The notes below the pieces were generated by a model. It was not told the origin of the DNA. It worked only from the letters and a program-made list of their open reading frames with translations, and made no database searches. The translations under genes were made by a program, and so were the position numbers. A stretch of DNA of 60,000 nt from Liolophura sinensis (taxonomy: Eukaryota > Mollusca > Polyplacophora > Chitonida > Chitonidae): the NCBI RefSeq assembly GCF_032854445.1, contig NC_088303.1:24285265-24345264 (forward strand), written 5' to 3'. Every line of letters starts with the position of its first letter. The stretch's first letter is position 1. Below, piece by piece: positions 39,401-42,240 of the stretch.

Positions 39401-40636
39401 GTCATTTGTTTGACAGTGACAATTAGAGTCCAAGAAATTTATCCTGAAATTTTTCGAAGGGAAGATATGAACTTCATGCTTCTAAAGCTGATATGGATAG
39501 GAAATTCCTAAGAAACTTTGCAGTGAATCCCGGATATAGTTAATATGGATGTATTATATGGTGTTGAAAGCCATGATCACATTGTATGTTTGTTGTACTT
39601 GGATGTGTGATGTTGTACCTGGATATGTGTTATGTTGGACTTGTTTATGTGCTATGTTGTACTTGGATATGTGCTATGTTGTACTTGGATATGTGCTATA
39701 TTGTATGTGGATATGTGTTATGTTGGACTTTGATATGTGTTATGTTGGACTTTGATATATGTTATGTTGTACTTGGATATGTGTTACATGTGCTTGCGTG
39801 TGTATTATGAAGGTGCTGGTCAGGTATATGAGATGGTAACACCCTACAGAAGAACTTTATAGAAGAAAGTACCTGGGCCTGGATTCACATACATGTGGCT
39901 CTTGTAGCATAACCTGCAACTTCGAGTAATTACCATGGCAACCAGCACTGAAGGCATTAAGGTCACCATGACAGTAACTTGCTAGTAGTGTTAAGATGGC
40001 TCTGTTCCCAGATATATGCTGTGAAGACAGGCAAACAGGAACAGCTCATCAATTAATGACTTGTGGAAATGTCAGCTTTCTGTTAACAGAAAACACATTA
40101 GTATGGGCTGGAATGATGGATGTGTCCTTGGATATTAGAATATTTGAAAAAAATTCCCGTAAAGCAGAGCCTAGAGAGAAGCATTTTGGAATAAACATTT
40201 AGTTGCCTCTTCATTGATACTTTGATATTTCATATATTTCACGTAATATTTCATTTATTGATTGTACATTCAGGTGTTTAGATTTGTCTAATGGAGGTTG
40301 TTAATCTTGGAAGACATATATATATTTACACCTCTCCTTACACTCTGAGTGGCTGACAGAGGAGATAGATCCTAAATTAACACTTGTACAGGTGTTTGAG
40401 TTGTCACTTTAATACTAATAAATGCACACAGTTTGTTTTGTCTAGATCAACTATCAGTCCCAGGTTATATGCACTCTTATCTGTCTCAACACCGTTCAAT
40501 GCTAATTCTGCATTCAGCCGTGTAGCTAATTATTTCCTTTGTTTTATTCAGGTTTATGTCACCAGGAGGCTTTGGGATGCGGGGTCGTCGAGATCAAGGT
40601 GGTCAGGGGCGCCATTTCCGTTCTTTCACGCGTTAA
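924..40636 (+). CDS. VIRMA: VIRMA / virilizer homolog, 40 exons visible, 5' partial
   Basis: Scaffold subunit of the nuclear m6A writer accessory complex (with WTAP, ZC3H13, HAKAI and RBM15), which positions METTL3-METTL14 on mRNA; this role is known for the family. Exons, placed by GT-AG borders and phase: 924-1036, 1303-1389, 1768-1816, 2656-2803, 2993-3844, 5073-5173, 5943-6017, 6310-6393, 6833-6981, 7451-7530, 7661-7821, 8138-8413, 8590-8678, 10904-10963 (cassette), 15584-15761, 16934-17031, 17914-18094, 19595-19712, 20261-20416, 21267-21410, 22282-22485, 22812-22897, 23290-23436, 23931-24026, 25392-25464, 25811-25947, 26588-26787, 27270-27491, 28097-28202, 28804-28878, 30786-30946, 31520-31781, 32508-32577, 33821-34100, 34599-34660, 35343-35527, 35763-35916, 36192-36267, 37272-37392, 40552-40636. 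Identification rests on matches such as FPRPVLVQEVRVIPLGTRV, GWYTTITLAVYG, SELLPLPLPLQ, TSRPPSMHVDDFV and the C-terminal GRHFRSFTR. The sum is about 2,000 codons. The N-terminal exon lies upstream of the window. Exon 39 carries an apparent one-base frame conflict. Confidence 0.95.
2243..2507 (+). mobile_element. tRNA-derived SINE, family A, near full length
   Basis: Head GCCTCCGTGGCCGAGGGGGT resembles a tRNA box A region; the body carries ACCAATGCGGTCGCTGTAAG and CCAGCTCATGCTGGCTTCCT; the tail is ATTCTTGAGTACAGCATAAA followed by CAAATAAATATATAAATA. The same element is better preserved at 58219-58475. Confidence 0.85.
2993..3844 (+). CDS. VIRMA: VIRMA large exon 5 encoding an RS domain
   Basis: This 852-nt exon (acceptor ctaccag, donor g/gtaagt, phase 1 to 1) encodes about 284 residues of low-complexity, charged, presumably disordered sequence. 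It starts EGRATEWEPPRDPPREPRQ. Tyrosine-, arginine- and aspartate-rich segments follow (RDSDRDWDHNRDRD and similar, about 3360-3620). It ends in a true RS domain at about 3675-3790, with alternating RS dipeptides followed by RRSPxRRSPxRRSP repeats. Vertebrate VIRMA has proline-rich and acidic sequence at this place and, as far as I recall, no such RS domain. RS domains are typical of splicing regulators and would offer a direct SR-protein contact (inference). The exon is GC-richer than the flanking introns. Confidence 0.9.
3845..5072. other. VIRMA intron 5, nothing recognised
   Basis: About 1.2 kb of AT-rich sequence without exon-like matches or long repeats. A few short direct repeats (TGATTACTATTGATTACT near 4530) only. 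Confidence 0.6.
5073..6393 (+). CDS. VIRMA: VIRMA exons 6-8: acidic segment
   Basis: Exons 5073-5173, 5943-6017 and 6310-6393 encode GELEDRDIGMFEQLTPEHSP, then EEDPYEAISSDEDMGIADLE, then a GYYDDDSW tract. They correspond to the vertebrate stretch around YFEPISPDR and YEQISSDEDGIADLE, which identifies the gene firmly. All joins keep frame (phases 1/0, 0/0, 0/0). The exon 7 donor is the weak-consensus GTCAGT at 6018; no better GT keeps the frame. The intron between exons 6 and 7 contains a truncated SINE (5226-5430). Confidence 0.9.
5226..5430 (+). mobile_element. tRNA-derived SINE, family B, truncated
   Basis: GATGGCTCATTGGGTAGAGC carries a box A-like motif (TGGCTCATTGG) and GGTTAATCCTGGGT a box B-like one. 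Then CTTGGTGTTCAGCATCAAGG and ACTGGTTGACCCATATCATT match the longer copies at 24318 and 36890. It ends in a CACTCACTCA-like tail. Confidence 0.75.
6833..8678 (+). CDS. VIRMA: VIRMA exons 9-13: start of the helical scaffold
   Basis: Exons 6833-6981, 7451-7530, 7661-7821, 8138-8413 and 8590-8678 encode the start of the long alpha-helical region. KWVEALEEVPLMLTEGLSYL and LDALVEWTMEGLDLSKAI align with the vertebrate KWVTALEEIPSLI and GQLVDWTMQALNL. The exon at 8138 has a short TGTTGTTGTTGTTGCAG tract as its acceptor. The last exon ends in phase 2 (GAA CA/gtaagt), which the 60-nt cassette exon and the exon at 15584 can both continue in frame. Confidence 0.9.
8679..10903. other. VIRMA intron 13
   Basis: Holds one reverse SINE fragment (9303-9400) and otherwise no recognisable feature. 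No VIRMA-like coding match was found between exon 13 and the cassette exon. Confidence 0.6.
9303..9400 (-). mobile_element. Family A SINE 3' fragment, reverse
   Basis: TTATTTATTTGATGGTGTTT and CGTACTCAAGAATATTTC are the reverse complement of the family A tail, followed by a decayed body. Confidence 0.75.
10904..10963 (+). CDS. VIRMA: Candidate 60-nt in-frame cassette exon of VIRMA
   Basis: A 60-nt segment is bounded by acceptor ctcttttgtgtag and donor AG/gtaaga. In the phase left by exon 13 it reads HVVKHMSNSDDQHRDTTQKA without a stop, and it ends in phase 2, so inclusion or skipping both keep the frame. The composition resembles the vertebrate segment with HLAEK and NHSEPDHDTD at this place. 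Its first 19 bases closely resemble the first 19 bases of the next exon (15584: both read TGT-GT--A---ACATGTC), so the two exons may be related by duplication. It is isolated in a 6.9-kb stretch, so transcript support is needed. Confidence 0.6.
11895..12176. repeat. 24-bp minisatellite in VIRMA intron 14
   Basis: About 12 copies of a unit like CACTGAAGTGTACCATGGGC plus CATT. As 24 is divisible by three, long repetitive open frames appear on both strands; they show no protein family and sit in an intron. Confidence 0.9.
12655..13670. repeat. 61-bp minisatellite in VIRMA intron 14
   Basis: About 16 copies of a 61-bp unit containing GTATCAACCCACTGAGAACT, GTAGTGACCTATTGTCAGTA and ACTGTCTGTGTGACACTATCT. 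Two alternating variants (CAACCCACTG / CAGCACACTG, and TGTCAG / TGTTGG) suggest higher-order amplification in the middle of the array. Confidence 0.9.
13670..15367. other. VIRMA intron 14, downstream part, nothing recognised
   Basis: AT-rich sequence between the 61-bp array and the reverse SINE before exon 15; contains T-runs (about 13940) only. Confidence 0.6.
15368..15500 (-). mobile_element. Family A SINE 3' part, reverse
   Basis: TTTGATTGGTGTTTTATGCC, GTACTCAAGAATATTTCACT and GGAAACCCACGACCATCTGC match the reverse complement of family A. It ends about 85 bp before VIRMA exon 15. Confidence 0.8.
15584..17031 (+). CDS. VIRMA: VIRMA exons 15-16
   Basis: Exons 15584-15761 and 16934-17031. 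The first reads VVENMSTEEEVSKPGEGGD, then a Met/Asp/Glu-rich stretch and LNESDVETLAMCLEEVTKAL, matching the vertebrate NISEGEIERLINLLEEVFHL. The second reads GQPKRALPRTSLFE and PYDPYSNLYHMFHA, matching the vertebrate PERDDPYPVLFRYLHS. It ends in phase 2. The intron between them is dominated by a 31-bp minisatellite. Confidence 0.88.
15838..16560. repeat. 31-bp minisatellite in VIRMA intron 15
   Basis: About 23 copies of a 31-bp unit, TGYCATGGTGRCACATACTG plus TAGAGATACAT. Several units contain TGCCATGGTGGCA, a short inverted repeat. The array begins about 75 bp after the exon 15 donor. Confidence 0.92.
17290..17913 (+). repeat. Five tandem partial copies of the exon 17 acceptor and exon start (~112 bp unit)
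   Basis: Units begin at exon-like positions 17357, 17465, 17579, 17691 and 17802, with the real exon at 17914 (spacing 108-114 bp). Each consists of about 28 bp of pyrimidine-rich intron end (gttcactgcttgtttcag) plus about 80 bp homologous to the exon from CTGCTGGAGTGCCTGTTCA to AAGGAC. The acceptor AG is kept in copies 1, 3, 4 and 5 and lost in copy 2 (tttcac). None of the distances to 17914 is a multiple of three. Confidence 0.9.
17914..18094 (+). CDS. VIRMA: VIRMA exon 17, downstream of five partial copies of its own 5' border
   Basis: The exon (acceptor cttgtttcag at 17904-17913, donor gca/gtatgt) reads CRLLECLFILMSSPATFNHP, then SLFSAIKDLFQQFLETQNGL and LFLSSRPETTNGIIRSLTQT, corresponding to the vertebrate HHFLELVTLLLS / ATKDVLKFLAQSQKGLLFFM. 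It accepts phase 2 and leaves phase 0. Upstream are five tandem partial copies of its acceptor plus its first ~80 bases (starts 17357, 17465, 17579, 17691, 17802). Only the copy at 17914 continues into the full conserved exon, which is why I chose it. Confidence 0.88.
18095..18944. other. VIRMA intron 17, upstream part
   Basis: No coding or element match. Two related short segments (TTTCATCAATTTTCACTAAA near 18293 and TTTTGTCAATTTTCATCAAA near 18447) suggest an old local duplication. Confidence 0.5.
18945..19565. repeat. 22-bp minisatellite in VIRMA intron 17
   Basis: About 28 copies of GATCTCTCCATGACAACTGG plus two variable bases (AT, GG, GT). It ends about 30 bp before the exon 18 acceptor, so it lies where a branch point and pyrimidine tract would be. 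Confidence 0.92.
19595..21410 (+). CDS. VIRMA: VIRMA exons 18-20
   Basis: Exons 19595-19712, 20261-20416 and 21267-21410 read DFSREESAEDIPTQQLGMEL and QTLQYIDQLRHYNQ; then PLGILHSLYTMTFSPLGQDA and VVHVFSLEDNLGLLLP; then SVCAGYTAELLLLIIKNCEK. They match the vertebrate LLGTLHNLYLITFNPVG and VFSLEKNLQSLI. All three leave phase 1 (codon split after G). The first starts immediately after a 22-bp minisatellite, whose edge is within about 35 bp of the acceptor. Confidence 0.9.
20417..22281. other. VIRMA introns 19 and 20
   Basis: Apart from exon 20 (21267-21410) nothing is coding. A G-rich tract at 21841-21868 (five runs of three or more G) could form a quadruplex on the transcript strand. Confidence 0.55.
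22282..24026 (+). CDS. VIRMA: VIRMA exons 21-24
   Basis: Exons 22282-22485, 22812-22897, 23290-23436 and 23931-24026 encode KILELQDWLAPTKKITVY, RGLVTTLRVLTHLAIPVENP, LKYLYVIVELYGKDCLPDLL, KLTELMLRPWQQGVPQSTNQ and FKDLTALPTLFELHTLLCSL. These match the vertebrate LGKWLEPLKNLRFE, VGLTTALRVLCNVACPP, FIRVLQKLNSILTQPWR and FKDMRVPSALVTLHMLLCSI. Frame is kept at every join. Donors include the less usual GTTAGT (23437) and GTTTGT (24027). Confidence 0.92.
23148..23270. repeat. AT-rich simple repeats with opposed SINE-like tails
   Basis: (ATT)n at about 23150, a SINE-tail motif TTCTTGAGTACACCAATCAA followed by (ATAA)n, then (TTTA)n ending in TTTGATC. The two halves form an imperfect inverted repeat. 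Confidence 0.7.
24318..24665 (+). mobile_element. Family B SINE, near complete
   Basis: Tracks the 36890 copy over its whole length: GATCCAGGATTAATCCTGGG, GTTCAACGACTGGTTGACCC, TTGCCTTCGGTAAGTCGTCT, CTGCAACAAGGAGGCACATT, and end CATGACTGAAAAATTGTTAA, then an ACGTTAAACGCCAATCACTC tail. The tRNA-like head is degenerate. Confidence 0.82.
24740..24855 (+). mobile_element. Family A SINE 3' fragment
   Basis: Tail and end of body (CCATAATGCTGGCCACTGTT, ATTCTTGAGTGCGACGTAAA, AATCAAGTAAATAAATAAAT), about 80 bp after a family B SINE. Confidence 0.8.
25392..28202 (+). CDS. VIRMA: VIRMA exons 25-29
   Basis: Exons 25392-25464, 25811-25947, 26588-26787, 27270-27491 and 28097-28202. Key matches are GGLLMISELLPLPLPLQ, SRKLWSAHLHPLTSHLLEVL, STCQPLQQILRRVCLQLADL, then a proline-rich loop (APPPRPASTQTTQILDLLAN) and DDDKYAVFLTQLLHLLTTAS. 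Vertebrate counterparts are GLILLSELLPLPLPM, NTRKLWSMHLHV and CQPIQHMLRRICVQLCDLASP. Phases are 1, 0, 2, 2, 0 at the successive donors. A SINE fragment lies just after the exon at 26588. Confidence 0.92.
26140..26210 (-). mobile_element. Short family A SINE body fragment, reverse
   Basis: TATGGTGGGAGGAAATAAGG and GGGGAAACCCACGACCATGC match the reverse complement of the family A body; both ends are lost. Confidence 0.6.
26820..26985 (+). mobile_element. 5'-truncated family A SINE
   Basis: Matches the body and tail of the 58219 copy from GGCCGTAAGTGGGAAGGTCT to GGCGTAAAACACCAATCAAA; the tRNA-like head is missing. It lies 33 bp after the VIRMA exon 27 donor. Confidence 0.85.
28655..28732. repeat. 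Short 20-bp tandem repeat (about 4 copies)
   Basis: Four copies of GGGACTGAACATTAAGCTG with small length differences, just upstream of exon 30 and its donor array. Confidence 0.85.
28804..28878 (+). CDS. VIRMA: VIRMA exon 30, whose 3' end and donor are amplified downstream
   Basis: A 75-nt exon (acceptor ggtttcag, donor GATCAG/gtaacc), phase 0 to 0, reads SLIQNLCDVEVTMMSADGNT then TVQDQ. It corresponds to the vertebrate SILQSLCDQDIALILPSSSE region. From 28850 on, the exon end and its donor are repeated about 24 times. If the second donor (28942) were used, 21 more in-frame codons without a stop would be added. Use of the third or later donors would include a TGA. The first donor is the simplest choice and I annotate that one. 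Confidence 0.82.
28850..30370 (+). repeat. Minisatellite of the exon 30 end plus 5' splice donor, ~24 units of 63-67 bp
   Basis: Each unit reads approximately CCATGATGTCAGCTGATGGG, AACACCACAGTACAAGATCAG, GTAAC(C/T)T, then a CACACATxCACAACA spacer. I count about 24 unit ends, of which about 22 retain the donor GATCAGGTAA. Exceptions are GATCAGTTAA near 29585 and GATCAGGAAA near 30361. Larger repeats are visible: about 28960-29280 resembles about 29280-29600 (five units), and about 29930-30120 resembles about 30120-30310 (three units). Confidence 0.92.
30786..31781 (+). CDS. VIRMA: VIRMA exons 31-32
   Basis: Exons 30786-30946 and 31520-31781. The first reads LANALPDKESMTAIALALLE, then SIHPCLRTLVMLTDHDYGFY, matching the vertebrate LSNSLPNKELMTSI and VRTMMFLAEHDYGLFHLK. 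The second reads ALEKSRFSLYNLIMRISNTF, SKDSSDILSTLSTIIELLRL, then NKELREALAWEKDSKNHPLN and ELDKLLV, matching VVSTFSKDTGELAS and NLFLELEKLVL. The second ends in phase 0, which matters for the alternative downstream exons described below. Confidence 0.92.
32421..32507 (+). other. Possible in-frame 5' extension of VIRMA exon 33
   Basis: A good acceptor (ttctcccacag) at 32420 followed by 87 nt (29 codons, no stop) joins exon 33 directly in the phase left by exon 32. It would insert RAWQCVVKQMKHFSGHCSVK and nine further residues. The vertebrate protein has no counterpart, so the acceptor at 32507 is preferred. Confidence 0.25.
32508..34100 (+). CDS. VIRMA: VIRMA exons 33-34
   Basis: Exon 32508-32577 reads ECSKDEEALQTLQETISSLI (vertebrate EHSKDDDNLDSLLDSVVGL) and exon 33821-34100 reads VLEPELPSADDLATQFETRA, TFVLTDMDDDRLSPTYW, and DLEQDVDMVKSDFLDLCSRY (vertebrate NNRTAYVLADVMDDQLKSMWF, with DLDLVKVDLIELSEKCCSDFD). 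Phases are 0/1 and 1/2. An in-frame alternative acceptor exists 87 nt upstream of the first exon (32421). The second exon follows a T-rich tract. Confidence 0.9.
32680..32850 (-). mobile_element. Decayed family A SINE, reverse
   Basis: AAACCCACAACCGTCCACAG, TTGCTGGAAGACCTTCCCAC and GAGGAAGCCAGCATGAGCTG match the reverse complement of the family A body and head; the tail is decayed. Confidence 0.75.
33411..33482. repeat. (GTCT)n / (GTAT)n microsatellite
   Basis: Uninterrupted run of about a dozen GTCT/TCTG units followed by several TATG units, in a VIRMA intron. Confidence 0.9.
33584..33703 (+). other. Possible alternative terminal exon of VIRMA
   Basis: After a pyrimidine-rich acceptor (tttttctaccaccag) there are 39 open codons and a TGA (HAERSLLKNQSHRCKIVRVI, ending LLPVPI), in the phase left by exon 32 but not by exon 33. 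Splicing exon 32 to it would end the protein before the RGG tail. No homology recognised and no clear poly(A) signal close by. Confidence 0.2.
34350..34575 (+). mobile_element. Degraded SINE-like element
   Basis: GGGACCTGGCTCAGTGGTAA resembles a tRNA box A and the end CTGGTGTTAAACAGCAATCA plus AATCAAAATCAAA resembles the other SINE tails. The middle matches neither family clearly, so it may be a third family or an old copy. Confidence 0.45.
34599..36267 (+). CDS. VIRMA: VIRMA exons 35-38: RGG-rich C-terminal region
   Basis: Exons 34599-34660, 35343-35527, 35763-35916 and 36192-36267 encode RGRGGKRPF, MRGRGIARGMMHTGRTDSFR, NTSRPPSMHVDDFVKMETHQ, a run of RGRGRGGFGGGFERGGGFGG type, LFTPPLNYGRREGG, and DYFQGNQRGGRPKSNFTSPR. 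The TSRPPSMHVDDFV motif is identical to the vertebrate one and is the strongest single marker of the family. RGG tracts are typical of RNA binding. Exon 38 ends GGC GG/gtaagt in phase 2. A weaker upstream donor (GTAGAG at 36258) would leave phase 1. Confidence 0.92.
36345..37260. repeat. 32-bp minisatellite interrupted by a SINE (VIRMA intron 38)
   Basis: About 17 copies of GTATATGCCACTTCTCTTCT plus GTCAGACAAGTT from about 36345 to 36888, then a SINE of about 300 bp, then two more units (37193-37258) up to the exon 39 acceptor. The array is pyrimidine-rich and carries many CAG triplets. Confidence 0.9.
36889..37192 (+). mobile_element. Family B SINE inserted in the 32-bp minisatellite
   Basis: Runs from TCGGAAGCGGTAGGTCCAGG to AACGTTAAACACCAAGCACT, very similar to the 24318 copy, and is flanked on both sides by units of the same 32-bp array. 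The insertion (or a break at it) therefore postdates array growth. Confidence 0.85.
37272..37392 (+). CDS. VIRMA: VIRMA exon 39, with a one-base frame conflict
   Basis: Acceptor gtgttcttag, donor AACAA/gtgagt. Entered from the strong exon 38 donor it reads GHDGRPGSADRRMGGGRGK and then runs out of frame to a stop. From about 37327 the neighbouring frame reads NRFGGRGGRGGHWGG and joins the final exon correctly. One extra A in the AAAA run at 37323-37326 would account for this (assembly error, polymorphism or mutation). Alternatively, the weak exon 38 donor at 36258 would place the whole exon in the second frame, giving a less family-like start (AMMAGQVLLIGEW). Compare the vertebrate GYRPSPRDRASRGRGG. 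Confidence 0.72.
37425..38910. repeat. 48-bp minisatellite in VIRMA intron 39
   Basis: About 31 highly similar copies of a unit containing TATCAGACAAACACCCTGAT, TGACTGATTCAGATTGAGCC and AAAGTCAC. Because 48 is divisible by three, minus-strand open frames of 220 and 244 codons arise (period AQSESVNQxVCLIxTL). I treat these as repeat artefacts. Confidence 0.95.
39585..39800. repeat. 22-bp minisatellite in VIRMA intron 39
   Basis: About nine degenerate copies of TTGTACTTGGATATGTGCTATG. Confidence 0.85.
40552..40636 (+). CDS. VIRMA: VIRMA final coding exon and stop
   Basis: After acceptor gttttattcag the exon (phase 2 entry) reads FMSPGGFGMRGRRDQGGQ and ends GRHFRSFTR followed by TAA. The vertebrate protein ends GRGRHVRSFTR, so the stop is placed with high confidence. 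The preceding 3.2-kb intron carries the 48-bp and 22-bp minisatellites. Confidence 0.95.
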
Positions 40637-42240
40637 GCGCTGAATATTTAGATCTCTGAACAGTTAGAGCCCACTGTTGACATTGAGAGCCCACTGTTGA
40701 CATTGAGAGCTTACTGTGGGCATTCACAGCTCACTTTTGACATTCTCACCTCACTTTTGACTTTCACATCTCACTATGGACATTTGGTGCTCATCTGAAA
40801 CATTTCAAACTCATCCTGGACATTCAAAATTTCAGAGCTCTGGACATCCCAAGCATAGTCTGGAAGTCTAGAACTTAGGCATGGCATTTGGAGCTGACAA
40901 CAGACATTTGGAGCTCATTTTATACATTCAGACTAAATTTGGCAAGATTGCTATTAAAATCGTTTTGTTTTCAAGGAACTGGATCAACGAATGTGGTTGG
41001 CATCTTAAGCAACATGGTCACATTGACAAAGAAACTGTCAAGCAAAATTTGTGCCTGGATTTACTTCTGTGTTGCGCACAGAAATTCCTCATGGACAAGC
41101 TTATACATGTATTAGGAGGTCAGCTTTGCATTCCAGACGGTAAGAAAGTTGTCATTACCCTGCAATGATAAGTTATATACAATTACAAGTTCATGTACCT
41201 GACCAGAAACTACCAGTTCACCCAGAAGTGAGGAAAACAAGAACTTCTTTCACATCAATAGCAGTCATTTTATTTGCTGAGCATTGATATTACAAGATTT
41301 GCCATCCTTTAAATTAGGGCCAGAGAAATCTTTCATCATTTTACAAAGCACTTGATGAAAGTTAGTTATGGCGCAGGCCACAATATGGCGTACAAAATTG
41401 TTCATATGGTGTGTTACCAAAGCCATAATCAGTCATTCATACGCCATCTGGTGGAAAAGACAAAATGCAGTGTGAGGTAGTAATTTCCTTGTACGTCTTC
41501 GCAAGTCACTGTGGACTGATATATGCACTTGGAAGTTGTTCCCTAAGAATAGAGCCAGAGCCAAGATTACAGGCCACCTTCAGTGAAGACGGGAGCTTTA
41601 ACTGTAGTACTAATACATTCAGTTGAGACTCTAATGAGGTGGGCTTTTTAGTCAACCCAGAAACCTGAGATTTCAGTGTTCTGTTTTGCTGTAGTATGGT
41701 TCTTAGAAATTTAACTGAATATTGTCTTCTTCTTCTTTTTTTTTTTTTTTTTTTTTTTTTGAGATCGATAATTTATGAATAATCAGTCATGAGGTGTTGA
41801 TAAGTCATGTGCTGTTAAAACATTCTTTTTTTGTCGCAATACACATCGTAGACATGTTAAGACCACCACATGCGCACCTCATACGTTTTCATTGGACAGT
41901 GCATAGTGGGGTTAATCACATGTTCTCACTGACTACGCAGTTTGGATTTAAATGTTCTGCTTATCAGATAACTTAAAGCTGATGTATTCTGAACATTAAG
42001 GCATCCACAGATATGTTTATTACGCCCATGTCTAGATATATGTACAATGGATTCCTACGCACCCTTGAGTCATGAAACCTTAATGTGATTGTTTGCGGTT
42101 TACTCTGTGCGCGCTTGTTTCCTCCACTGAATGTGCTTACAGCGTTGACTGTCAGTCAGCCAACTCAGTGAAATTTGTGTGTAATGTTATTAGGGGAGGG
42201 CATAAAGCACAAAATAAATTTAAATAAACAGTGGATTTAT
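40637..42240 (+). other. Probable VIRMA 3' UTR, 3' end uncertain
   Basis: No coding sequence is recognised after the stop. The first ~210 bases are a degenerate 20-bp tandem repeat. Canonical AATAAA hexamers occur at 42213-42218 and 42223-42228, with an ATTAAA near 40948. Any could mark the transcript end; the choice needs 3'-end reads. A T-run lies at about 41735-41760. Confidence 0.4.
40665..40870. repeat. Degenerate 20-bp repeat directly after the VIRMA stop
   Basis: About ten diverging copies of AGAGCCCACTGTTGACATTG; the first two are nearly identical and later ones drift. The repeat lies inside the presumed 3' UTR. Confidence 0.8.
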
